Positions 1 to 6,361 of a stretch of DNA of 26,641 nucleotides are shown in pieces (position 1 is the first letter of the stretch; each line of letters begins with the position of its first letter). A program made the position numbers and the translations under genes. A model generated the notes under the pieces. That model had not been told where the DNA came from. It saw only the letters and a list, made by a program, of their open reading frames with translations, and did not search any database. The DNA comes from an uncultured Chitinophagales bacterium (GTDB taxonomy: Bacteria; Bacteroidota; Bacteroidia; Chitinophagales; Chitinophagaceae), in assembly GCA_946886475.1 (NCBI GenBank), contig CAMPIQ010000034.1, positions 1 through 26,641 on the forward strand, written 5' to 3'.

Positions 1-13
1 GCTAATAGTTCCC

Positions 14-1282
14 TCAAATCATTTCAGCCCCAAAATAGCTATGTAATACAACGGGAAGCCTGATGCCATTTTCATCCTGGTTATTTTCAAGCAGGCATGC
101 GAGTATTCTTGGTAATGCAAGTGAACTTCCATTTAATGAATGTACCAGTTGGGTTTTACCTTTTTCATCTTTATAGCGGATCTTCATACGGTTGGTCTGA
201 AAGCTTTCGAAATTTGAAACAGAGCTCACTTCCAGCCACCTTTCCTGGGCTGCGCTGTACACCTCAAAATCGTAGGTAAGGGCAGAGGCAAAACTCATGT
301 CTCCACCGCATAGTTTTAATATCCTGTAGTGTAATCCTAATGATTGAATAAGTTTTTCAACATGGTCAACCATTTGTTCCAGCACTTCATAACTGCCTGA
401 AGGGTGAACCAGCTGAACGATTTCAACCTTATCAAACTGGTGGAGGCGGTTTAAACCGCGAACATCCTTACCATAGCTTCCTGCCTCTCTTCTGAAACAA
501 GGCGTATAGGCCGTCATTTTTACAGGCAGGTCATTTTCTTTTAAAATTTCATCGCGGTAAATATTTGTTACAGGAACTTCAGCGGTTGGTATCAGGTAAA
601 AATTATCTTCTGTTGCATGATACATCTGTCCTTCCTTATCGGGCAACTGGCCGGTACCAAATGCCGAGGCTTCATTCACTAATAGTGGCGGCTGGTATTC
701 AGTATAACCGGCCCTGGTATTATAATCAAGAAAATACTGGATCAGTGATCTTTGAAGTTTGGCGCCCTTGCCCTTATAAAACGGAAAGCCACTGCCTGTT
801 ATCTTATTCCCAAGTTCAAAATCAATAAGGTCATATTTTTTTACAAGGTCCCAGTGCGGTACCGCCCCTTTATACAGTTCAGGTTTACTTCCGCCGGTGC
901 GAACGATCTCGTTGTCAGCCGGAGTTTTTCCTTTTGGCACTATCCCGGATGGCAGATTGGGTAGTTGAACCAGGAATTCGTTCAGTTGTTTTTCAACTGC
1001 TTCAAGTCTGGTCTGTATAGGATCTAACTGGTTCTTAAAATTTTCAACTTCTTTCTTTTTTGTTTCGGCTTCTTCTTTGAAACCCTTTGCCATCAGCATC
1101 CCAATTTCTTTGGATGTTGAATTCACCTTTGCTTTTGTATCATCAAACTGGAAAGTGAGTTTCTTTCTTTCATCATCCAGATCAATTATCCTGTCTACCA
1201 GGTCAGTATCCTTAAAGTTCTTTACCGCTAACAATTCTTTCACTCCTGCCGGATCATTTCTTAAAGCATTCAGTTGAAGCAT
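14..1282 (-). CDS. serS: Seryl-tRNA synthetase
   Basis: Cytoplasmic class II aminoacyl-tRNA synthetase that charges tRNA-Ser (and tRNA-Sec where present) with serine. The 422-residue product is the usual SerRS length and looks complete. Residues about 30-110 are rich in charged residues and form the long antiparallel coiled-coil arm that grips the tRNA. The catalytic core shows class II motif 2 (FRREAGSYGKDVRGLNRLHQF) and a motif 3 region (NGSSLALPRILACLLENNQ). The ATG at 1280-1282 begins MLQLNALRN, a normal SerRS start. On the minus strand a TATCTTTA box at 1306-1313 lies about 23 nt upstream and could be its -7 element. The gene appears monocistronic and is divergent from the next gene. The identification is secure. 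Confidence 0.97.
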   Translation of the reverse strand: MLQLNALRNDPAGVKELLAVKNFKDTDLVDRIIDLDDERKKLTFQFDDTKAKVNSTSKEIGMLMAKGFKEEAETKKKEVENFKNQLDPIQTRLEAVEKQLNEFLVQLPNLPSGIVPKGKTPADNEIVRTGGSKPELYKGAVPHWDLVKKYDLIDFELGNKITGSGFPFYKGKGAKLQRSLIQYFLDYNTRAGYTEYQPPLLVNEASAFGTGQLPDKEGQMYHATEDNFYLIPTAEVPVTNIYRDEILKENDLPVKMTAYTPCFRREAGSYGKDVRGLNRLHQFDKVEIVQLVHPSGSYEVLEQMVDHVEKLIQSLGLHYRILKLCGGDMSFASALTYDFEVYSAAQERWLEVSSVSNFESFQTNRMKIRYKDEKGKTQLVHSLNGSSLALPRILACLLENNQDENGIRLPVVLHSYFGAEMI

Positions 1283-1305
1283 TATTCTTAAATTTTAAAG
1301 GGCGG

Positions 1306-1313
1306 TAAAGATA
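1306..1313 (-). promoter_or_regulatory. Candidate -7 box for serS
   Basis: Reads TATCTTTA on the minus strand, one base off the Bacteroidota -7 consensus TAnnTTTG, and sits 23 nt before the serS ATG. The adjoining heptamer repeat supplies TTTG tetramers on the same strand, but at 16 nt or less from the box, shorter than the usual ~19-21 nt. Prediction by eye only. Confidence 0.4.
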
Positions 1314-1320
1314 ACATTAG

Positions 1321-1339
1321 TTCAAAGTTCAAAGTTCAA
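1321..1339. repeat. Heptanucleotide tandem repeat (TTCAAAG)
   Basis: Two full TTCAAAG units followed by a partial TTCAA in the serS / small-ORF intergenic gap. Period is exactly 7. One of several heptamer tracts in this window (8803, 10069, 16801, 19503). Confidence 0.8.
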
Positions 1340-1438
1340 TCTCCTGCTTTGCAGTTCTGGCAATGAAAAGGATTGATCAACCGCTGGCTGAATTGCATGC
1401 ACCAAATCCCCCCGCTTCGTATTTCGTTCTTCCTATTG

Positions 1439-1446
1439 TATTTTTG
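1439..1446 (+). promoter_or_regulatory. Candidate -7 box upstream of 1452 ORF
   Basis: TATTTTTG matches the Bacteroidota -7 consensus TAnnTTTG exactly and ends 5 nt before the ATG at 1452. That spacing implies a very short or absent 5' leader. No clear -33 TTTG is visible at the usual distance. Confidence 0.45.
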
Positions 1447-1451
1447 CCTGT

Positions 1452-1799
1452 ATGAACTATAGTGATGATCTACAAAGCAGGTGGTGGAATTTAGAAGGAA
1501 AGTTAGTTGAGCGCTTTGGAAAAAAGCCCGATGTGGAGTCGGTACTTTTTATGATTGGCCTTCAGGAGCTGGGTGACATCCGCGAAAAATTTACAAAAGA
1601 GCAAAAGCAGGATCTTATGCATATTGCTATTTGCACTGTGCTTTCTCCCAGCGGATATTATGAGCTTTCTCATGTTGATGAAGATGGCTGGCCTCATTTC
1701 AGGCAATTAATGGCCATGCCTGATATGCATCCCATTGAGCAGGAGAATTTTTTAAAAGACCATATCCTGCTTTATTTTCAAAACCAGGAATTCGTATGA
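1452..1799 (+). CDS. Conserved-looking small cytoplasmic protein
   Basis: I do not recognise a named family. The 115-residue product has no signal peptide or membrane segment. It is acidic with aromatic patches (an early SRWWNLEGKLVERFG and a C-terminal LLYFQNQEFV) and is predicted to be mostly helical. Its final codons overlap the start of the next gene in an ATGA tetranucleotide, so the two are probably translationally coupled and co-transcribed. It has an exact TAnnTTTG box immediately upstream. It looks like a real gene from its start, coupling and codon use; no function can be inferred beyond association with the downstream secreted cyclophilin. Confidence 0.8.
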   Translation: MNYSDDLQSRWWNLEGKLVERFGKKPDVESVLFMIGLQELGDIREKFTKEQKQDLMHIAICTVLSPSGYYELSHVDEDGWPHFRQLMAMPDMHPIEQENFLKDHILLYFQNQEFV

Positions 1800-2524
1800 G
1801 GCTGAATAAATATCTCCTTTGCTTTTTTTTCCTGGCAGCATTTTCCTACCTGCCATTAACAAACCTGCTTGCGCAACAGGATATCAGGATCAAAAAGAAA
1901 GACCGTAAGCGTGATGTTGAACTGGTAACCACAGAAGGCATTATCATTTTGAGATTAAGCGATTCTACACCGCTGCATCGTGATAATTTTATCAGGCTGG
2001 TGAAATCAAAATTTTATGATAGTGTGCTTTTTCACCGGGTGATCCCCGGGTTTATGATACAGGCAGGTGATCCCCTGAGTAAAAGTTCAGTGCAGGGCCA
2101 GGCCCTGGGCAGTGGCGGACCAGGTTATACCATCCCGGCAGAATTCAGAAAAACTTTATTCCACAAGAAAGGAATGCTGGCTGCAGCAAGAATGGGTGAC
2201 AATGTAAATCCCCAAAAGGAAAGCAGTGCAAGCCAGTTTTATATTGTGCATGGAAGAACATTTACGGATCATGAACTGGACTCGGTTCAGCGCGTAAGAC
2301 TGGGTGGATATCAATTACCGTCCGGACACCGTGAAGTTTATAGAACTTTTGGAGGCACACCTCAACTTGATCAGAACTACACCGTATTTGGTGAGGTAGT
2401 TAAAGGTTTGGATGTTTTGGACAGGATCGCATCCGCCACCACCAGTAAGGCTAAGGACAGGGACCGGCCTTTGAAGGATATCAGGATCACAAAAGCAAGA
2501 CTTATAAAAAGAAAGAAATATTGA
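1796..2524 (+). CDS. Secreted cyclophilin-type peptidyl-prolyl cis-trans isomerase
   Basis: Catalyses proline cis-trans isomerisation during folding of exported proteins. The first ~27 residues form a signal peptide (MRLNKYLLCFFFLAAF..., cleavage likely near LLAQQ), so it should act in the periplasm or at the envelope. Cyclophilin hallmarks appear in order: FHRVIPGFMIQAGDP with the catalytic Arg, the GGPGYTIPAEF segment, SASQFYIVHG, and YTVFGEVVKGLDVLDRI. The stretch between SQFYIVHG and the last motif is longer than in minimal cyclophilins, as often in Bacteroidota members, giving 242 residues. The ATG overlaps the upstream stop codon by 4 nt, so no other start is needed. The C-terminus is strongly basic (KARLIKRKKY). 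Confidence 0.93.
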   Translation: MRLNKYLLCFFFLAAFSYLPLTNLLAQQDIRIKKKDRKRDVELVTTEGIIILRLSDSTPLHRDNFIRLVKSKFYDSVLFHRVIPGFMIQAGDPLSKSSVQGQALGSGGPGYTIPAEFRKTLFHKKGMLAAARMGDNVNPQKESSASQFYIVHGRTFTDHELDSVQRVRLGGYQLPSGHREVYRTFGGTPQLDQNYTVFGEVVKGLDVLDRIASATTSKAKDRDRPLKDIRITKARLIKRKKY

Positions 2525-2609
2525 TAATTACCAGCCATCACCTGCCTGTCTAAAATAATTCCGGTACTTTCAACCCACATTTCTAATATTTGCAACATAA
2601 ATTAAGCTT

Positions 2610-2987
2610 ATGAATTTACCGGAGAATTTACGTTACACAAAAGATCATGAATGGATACGTGTTGAAGGCGATGAAGCCATCATTGGGATTACTGATTTCG
2701 CACAGCATGAATTAGGGGATATTGTATACGTTGAAGTTGAATCTGTAGGCAAGCAATTAAATGCAGGAGAAATTTTTGGAACGGTTGAAGCAGTAAAAAC
2801 CGTTTCTGATCTATATCTTCCTGTTGCAGGTACAGTAACAGAGGTAAATCCTAAATTAAACCAGAACCCAGACCTTGTTAATACTGACCCTTATGGTGAA
2901 GGCTGGATGGTGAGGATGAAATTTAATGAAGCTGGCGACATAGATGCACTGATGGATGCACAGGGTTACCAGAAACTGGTAAGCTGA
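2610..2987 (+). CDS. gcvH: Glycine cleavage system H protein
   Basis: Lipoyl carrier of the glycine cleavage system; it shuttles the aminomethyl group from P protein to T protein and is reoxidised by L protein in the cytoplasm. At 125 residues it has standard family length. It opens with the typical NLRYTKDHEWI, carries GITDFAQHELGDIVYVE, and contains the lipoylation motif GTVEAVKTVSDLY with the lipoyl lysine at residue 63. The C-terminal GEGWMVRMK is also family-typical. No gcvP or gcvT is in the window, which is common in this phylum where the glycine cleavage genes are scattered. A TAATATTTG stretch about 20 nt before the ATG resembles a -7 box with one extra base. Confidence 0.97.
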   Translation: MNLPENLRYTKDHEWIRVEGDEAIIGITDFAQHELGDIVYVEVESVGKQLNAGEIFGTVEAVKTVSDLYLPVAGTVTEVNPKLNQNPDLVNTDPYGEGWMVRMKFNEAGDIDALMDAQGYQKLVS

Positions 2988-3045
2988 TCGAATCCGGGTT
3001 TTAAATAATTACGTATATAAAAATGGTGTTTCATTACATCTGATC

Positions 3046-3582
3046 TTGGGTATCAAAACCACATACGAGGAAAATGAGTTGGTTGATTCTTTGCGTCTGA
3101 AGGATAGCCAGGCCTTTAGCTATTTGTATGGGCATTACTCAGGCGCCCTGTATGGGATTATCAGACAGATTGTTCCAGATCAGGAACTGGCTAATGATGT
3201 GCTCCAGGAAACCTTTGTCAATATCTGGCGCAGGATAGATTCATACGACGCTTTCAAAGGAAGATTATTTACCTGGATGCTGAATATCGCCAGAAATGCG
3301 GCTATAGATAAAACAAGGTCGAGAGGATTTCAGCAAAGCCTGAAACAAACACCGCTTGATGGTGAGATCAATTTACCGGGCATCAGGCAGGGTATAGACG
3401 ATTATGGGTTAAAAAAACTGATCCATAATTTAAAGGATGAACAAAGATTATTGATCGACCTGTCATTTTTCCAGGGTTATACGCATGAACAAATTGCCCA
3501 GGCACTTCATATTCCATTGGGAACCGTAAAGACAAGGATTAGAAGCGCATTAATTCAATTAAGAGCACAATTGTCAAGGTGA
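3046..3582 (+). CDS. ECF RNA polymerase sigma factor (SigK/RskA type)
   Basis: Extracytoplasmic-function sigma-70 factor that directs RNA polymerase to a small regulon, normally held inactive by the anti-sigma factor encoded next. Region 2 spans about residues 20-95 (YGHYSGALYGIIRQIV, DVLQETFVNIWRRI, FTWMLNIARNAAIDKTRSR). Region 4 is the C-terminal helix-turn-helix (FFQGYTHEQIAQALHIP, GTVKTRIRSALIQLR). Length, 178 aa, is normal. The frame opens at 2983 and contains no ATG before region 2, so TTG at 3046 (MGIKTTYEENELV) is the most plausible start; the ATG at 3023 is out of frame. The stop overlaps the GTG start of the anti-sigma gene by 4 nt, the classic sigma/anti-sigma coupling that keeps the two proteins balanced. 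Confidence 0.92.
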   Translation: MGIKTTYEENELVDSLRLKDSQAFSYLYGHYSGALYGIIRQIVPDQELANDVLQETFVNIWRRIDSYDAFKGRLFTWMLNIARNAAIDKTRSRGFQQSLKQTPLDGEINLPGIRQGIDDYGLKKLIHNLKDEQRLLIDLSFFQGYTHEQIAQALHIPLGTVKTRIRSALIQLRAQLSR

Positions 3583-4361
3583 ATGTAAAAGAATACATAG
3601 CAGGCGGAATGGTAGAGAGCTACGTAATGGGACTGCTTCCGGAAACAGAACGGAGGGAGTTTGAATTGTTATGTAAGCAATATCCCGAAATTGCTGAAGC
3701 GAGAAATGCTTTTGAACTTACACTGGAACACCAGTTACTTTCAGATGCTATAAAACCTCCACATCATCTGCAACAACAGATTGAGGAAAAGCTTTCAACC
3801 ACTTCCGCAGAGCCCAACGATTATGAACTGGAGCAGGAGTCAGCCCCTGTAAGGGATTCGGGGATTTGGAAGTGGCTTGCCGCTGCCTCCATGATTCTGC
3901 TTGCGGGTGCCGCTTACTGGGCCATCAGCTCCAATAATAAATACCGTGCATCACAATCAAGATTAGCCGAAGTTGAAACCAGATTAAAACAATCAGAAGA
4001 TCAACTGGCCTTGAAGTCGCAATCTTTACAGCCCAGATCAGATTTTAAAATGGCAGCCATAAAAGATGCTTCAGCATCTGCCACCATTTACTGGGATACC
4101 ATTAGTAAGGATGTGTACCTCATGATCAATAATATGCCTGCACCTGCATCAGGCAAACAATACCAGCTCTGGGCCTTATTGCCAGATGAAAGCAGCGCTC
4201 CTGTTAACCTGGGTACCATTGATTTGAAACAGGAGAGAATTATGTATAGAATGAAGAATATACAGAATGCCCGTGCATTTGCCATAACCGTTGAACCCAG
4301 GGGCGGAAGTTCAAAACCTACAACAACTCCAATGGTGTCGGGAGAACCCGTAAGCCTGTAA
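3579..4361 (+). CDS. RskA-family membrane anti-sigma factor
   Basis: Holds the upstream ECF sigma factor at the membrane until a signal triggers release. Residues about 1-70 form the sigma-binding N-terminus with the RskA-like YVMGLLPETERREFE. One membrane span lies at about residues 98-116 (WLAAASMILLAGAAYWAI). A short coiled coil follows (about 121-148). The periplasmic RskA C-terminal domain covers about 160-255 (SATIYWDTISKDVYLMI, GKQYQLWALLPDESSAPVNLGTI, ARAFAITVEPRGGSSKPTTTPMV). No zinc-binding HxxxCxxC motif is seen, separating it from ZAS-type anti-sigmas. The start is GTG in a GTGA overlap with the sigma stop. What signal it senses cannot be read from sequence. Confidence 0.9.
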   Translation: MNVKEYIAGGMVESYVMGLLPETERREFELLCKQYPEIAEARNAFELTLEHQLLSDAIKPPHHLQQQIEEKLSTTSAEPNDYELEQESAPVRDSGIWKWLAAASMILLAGAAYWAISSNNKYRASQSRLAEVETRLKQSEDQLALKSQSLQPRSDFKMAAIKDASASATIYWDTISKDVYLMINNMPAPASGKQYQLWALLPDESSAPVNLGTIDLKQERIMYRMKNIQNARAFAITVEPRGGSSKPTTTPMVSGEPVSL

Positions 4362-4428
4362 TGGTAATTACTTACCGGCGTTTATCTGAATAACATTATT
4401 CCGGAACTTTTTATTTTACATTGCAAAT

Positions 4429-4794
4429 ATGTTGAAAGGGAAATTTTTCACCTCAAAGAAGGTTGCAATAAGCTGGTTCATCATTATGTCCTGCCTTTTT
4501 TTCATTCCCGGATCTGCTTTACCTGAAAGAAAAGTAGATATACCATTAGATAAACTGATCCACATCTCATTTTTTGCACTATTGGTTTTCTTATGGAGAT
4601 CAGCATTCCCCGGTAATAGCAGGTATTATAACACTGCAATTTTTACTGTTGCGGTTGTATATGGATTTCTGGTTGAGGTTATGCAGGGATGGCTGGTTGC
4701 TCAGAGATCATTCGATATTTACGATCTTTTTGCCGATGCTTTTGGTGCTGTTGCAGGATTAATTGTGTGGGCTATGGTATATAAAAAAAAATAA
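4429..4794 (+). CDS. VanZ-like family integral membrane protein
   Basis: A 121-residue membrane protein of the VanZ-like family. The name comes from the teicoplanin-resistance gene vanZ, but most members, including this one, lie outside resistance loci and have no established role. Four hydrophobic segments are visible (about 12-30, 46-62, 68-86, 100-117). Family motifs are present: DIPLDKLIHISFFALLVFLW with the Asp/His pair, and EVMQGWLVAQRSFDIYDLFAD, where Glu, Gln, Arg and paired Asp residues form the conserved polar core. It is followed at once by a hairpin, suggesting a transcript end or a new leader. It starts 67 nt after the anti-sigma gene and may be co-transcribed. Confidence 0.88.
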   Translation: MLKGKFFTSKKVAISWFIIMSCLFFIPGSALPERKVDIPLDKLIHISFFALLVFLWRSAFPGNSRYYNTAIFTVAVVYGFLVEVMQGWLVAQRSFDIYDLFADAFGAVAGLIVWAMVYKKK

Positions 4795-4814
4795 ACCCCT
4801 GTAGAAACAGGGGT
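4795..4814 (+). terminator. Perfect 8-bp hairpin after the VanZ-like gene
   Basis: ACCCCTGT pairs with ACAGGGGT around an AGAA loop, beginning right at the stop codon of the VanZ-like gene. The 3' side continues CGCAACC rather than a T-run, so it is not a canonical intrinsic terminator on the plus strand. On the minus strand the adjacent A-rich stretch would give a T-run, but nothing there is known to need terminating. It may instead be a leader-RNA stem. Confidence 0.5.
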
Positions 4815-5017
4815 CGCAACCAAAACTAACTGCTTATGAGAAAATTTATCTGCTTTGAATTGTAAAATTAATTATTCAAATCTTAATATGCTGTTACCAC
4901 TTTGTTATGCTCTTCTAAACTTTAGATCAGTTGATCCTGTACTTTTAATTATGTGATACAGTTATATCTTGCATTTATTATGGCAAAGAGTTTGCCACTT
5001 TTCTTACAGATCACTTT
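4815..5017 (+). other. Leader-like spacer with 9-codon ORF and a palindrome
   Basis: Holds CAACCAAAACTAACTG followed by a 9-codon ORF at 4836-4865 (MRKFICFEL, then TAA), then AT-rich sequence. At 4981-4997 TGGCAAA and TTTGCCA form a perfect 7-bp palindrome around GAG, followed by CTTTTCTT, just upstream of the outer-membrane protein gene. No exact TAnnTTTG promoter was found here. The micro-ORF is too short to claim as a gene. Confidence 0.4.
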
Positions 5018-5497
5018 ATGAAAGGAAAATTAACTACGATCATTTTATTGATCATCCTGCTTTGTACCTCAGAATCATCTATTGCACAGTTGAAAGGATT
5101 CAGCATAGGTCCTTATTTTGAAGCGGCCTGGCCCAAGGGCGACTTTCTTGAAAAGAATAGAAATGGTATCGGTTTGGGGATTGCTGCAGATATCAAACTG
5201 GGGGCAGGCATAAACCTGACGGGATCTGCAGGTTATTTGAGGTTTTTTGGCAGATCTGATGGAAAACCCTTACCGGCCTTTCCTGTCCGGATTGGATTGA
5301 AATACAAACTTCCCATAATTTATCTCAAGATGGAAAGCGGTACTGCCAGGATGGGTAACGACCAGGGCACGGCCCTTATACTGTCGCCTGGAATAGGGGT
5401 AAGGATTTTTGGGCTGGATGTGCAGGGAAGTTATGAAAGCTGGCTGGCTGATGAAGGCAGGAGCTTTGCTGCTTTAAAGATCGCCTATCATTTCTGA
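5018..5497 (+). CDS. Small outer-membrane beta-barrel protein
   Basis: No named family is recognised. The 159-residue product has a clear signal peptide (MKGKLTTIILLIILLCTSESSIAQ, cleavage near AQ|L). The mature part alternates hydrophobic and polar residues with many Gly and aromatic positions, as in beta strands (GFSIGPYFEAAWP, INLTGSAGYLRFFG, VRIGLKYKLPIIYLKM, GIGVRIFGLDVQGSYESW). It ends in IAYHF, with a terminal Phe as recognised by the BAM machinery. Size fits an 8-stranded barrel. It reads toward the leftward nuclease gene, with only 3 nt between the stop codons and no terminator visible between them. Confidence 0.8.
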   Translation: MKGKLTTIILLIILLCTSESSIAQLKGFSIGPYFEAAWPKGDFLEKNRNGIGLGIAADIKLGAGINLTGSAGYLRFFGRSDGKPLPAFPVRIGLKYKLPIIYLKMESGTARMGNDQGTALILSPGIGVRIFGLDVQGSYESWLADEGRSFAALKIAYHF

Positions 5498-5500
5498 TCC

Positions 5501-6298
5501 TTAATCCCCGAAAATCTCATTGAGCAAACCTGCAAGCCGGATACCGCCTTTTAATAGTCTGTCCTCCACTATATGGATATGATCAACACTGTAACGGTAA
5601 GCCAGTCTTGGATTTTCTTCTTTTATCTCATGATGCAGGGTTTCAGCAATGGAATAGGATTCATAAAGCCATTTGCTCAATGGGTCGGCCTGTAATCTTT
5701 TTCTTTGCTCCTTCGAGCTGTGGTTAATATGTTTTACATATTCAGTATAGCTCAGTTGCTGGTCGTCTATCATTTGCGAGTCCCATACCCTGTGCAGATT
5801 GGATGGAGTGCTGAACCATTGAACCCTGATGGTATTGCCGCCTGAAGTACCAACAGCACTTACATGCAGCGGCTGGTGGATATCGCCAACAAAATGGATC
5901 AGTAATCTTAAGTACATCTGTTTTTTTTGTTGAGGCAATTGTTGGTTTTTGAGTTCTTTCACAAGAAAATTAATTCCGGTATAAGCATTAACAGTTGTAT
6001 CATTTTTTAATACCGCCTGCATTTGTTCATAACTCAATCCTTTCTCAAAATTGATGTAATGCCAAATATCCAGGTATTTATAACTGGAATCGGATTTAAT
6101 GAAATCTGCCCAGTTACTGCTCATGGCAACTGATTCAGTACCCAGAATTTTTTTGATCTCTTTCCTCGCTTTCGATGTCAGGTATTTGTCGGCGATCTCT
6201 CCCACTATGCGATGGCCCAATAGTCCCCAGGCCATAGACTGTACCGGCAGGTATATAAAAAGCCAAATGAGTACTATTCTGAAAATCTTATTTACCAT
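5501..6298 (-). CDS. Secreted S1/P1-type zinc nuclease
   Basis: Trinuclear-zinc phosphodiesterase that cuts single-stranded nucleic acids and 3'-nucleotides; probably used outside the cytoplasm for nucleotide or phosphate scavenging. Signal peptide residues 1-23 (VQSMA|W) leave Trp24 as the mature N-terminus, the residue whose backbone binds zinc in S1/P1 enzymes. The other ligands line up in order: His29 (GLLGH), Asp65 (NWAD), His80 (DIWHYINF), His135 and Asp139 (LIHFVGDIHQPLH, with His145), His169 and Asp173 (NLHRVWD). Full length is 265 aa, normal for the bacterial branch. It lies 63 nt downstream of the MG2/plug gene on the same strand and may be co-transcribed. Confidence 0.94.
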   Translation of the reverse strand: MVNKIFRIVLIWLFIYLPVQSMAWGLLGHRIVGEIADKYLTSKARKEIKKILGTESVAMSSNWADFIKSDSSYKYLDIWHYINFEKGLSYEQMQAVLKNDTTVNAYTGINFLVKELKNQQLPQQKKQMYLRLLIHFVGDIHQPLHVSAVGTSGGNTIRVQWFSTPSNLHRVWDSQMIDDQQLSYTEYVKHINHSSKEQRKRLQADPLSKWLYESYSIAETLHHEIKEENPRLAYRYSVDHIHIVEDRLLKGGIRLAGLLNEIFGD

Positions 6299-6361
6299 AA
6301 AAAAATTTAAGGAGCCGTAAAATTAAGTGATTCTGATATGAGGGAACCTGCCCAATAAACA

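Noticed and set aside
3023..3025. ATG upstream of the sigma factor gene
   Set aside because: It is not in the sigma factor frame (23 nt from the TTG at 3046).
4429..4794. VanZ-like protein as a glycopeptide resistance gene
   Set aside because: No vanHAX-type genes are nearby, and Gram-negative VanZ-like proteins are not linked to resistance by sequence alone.
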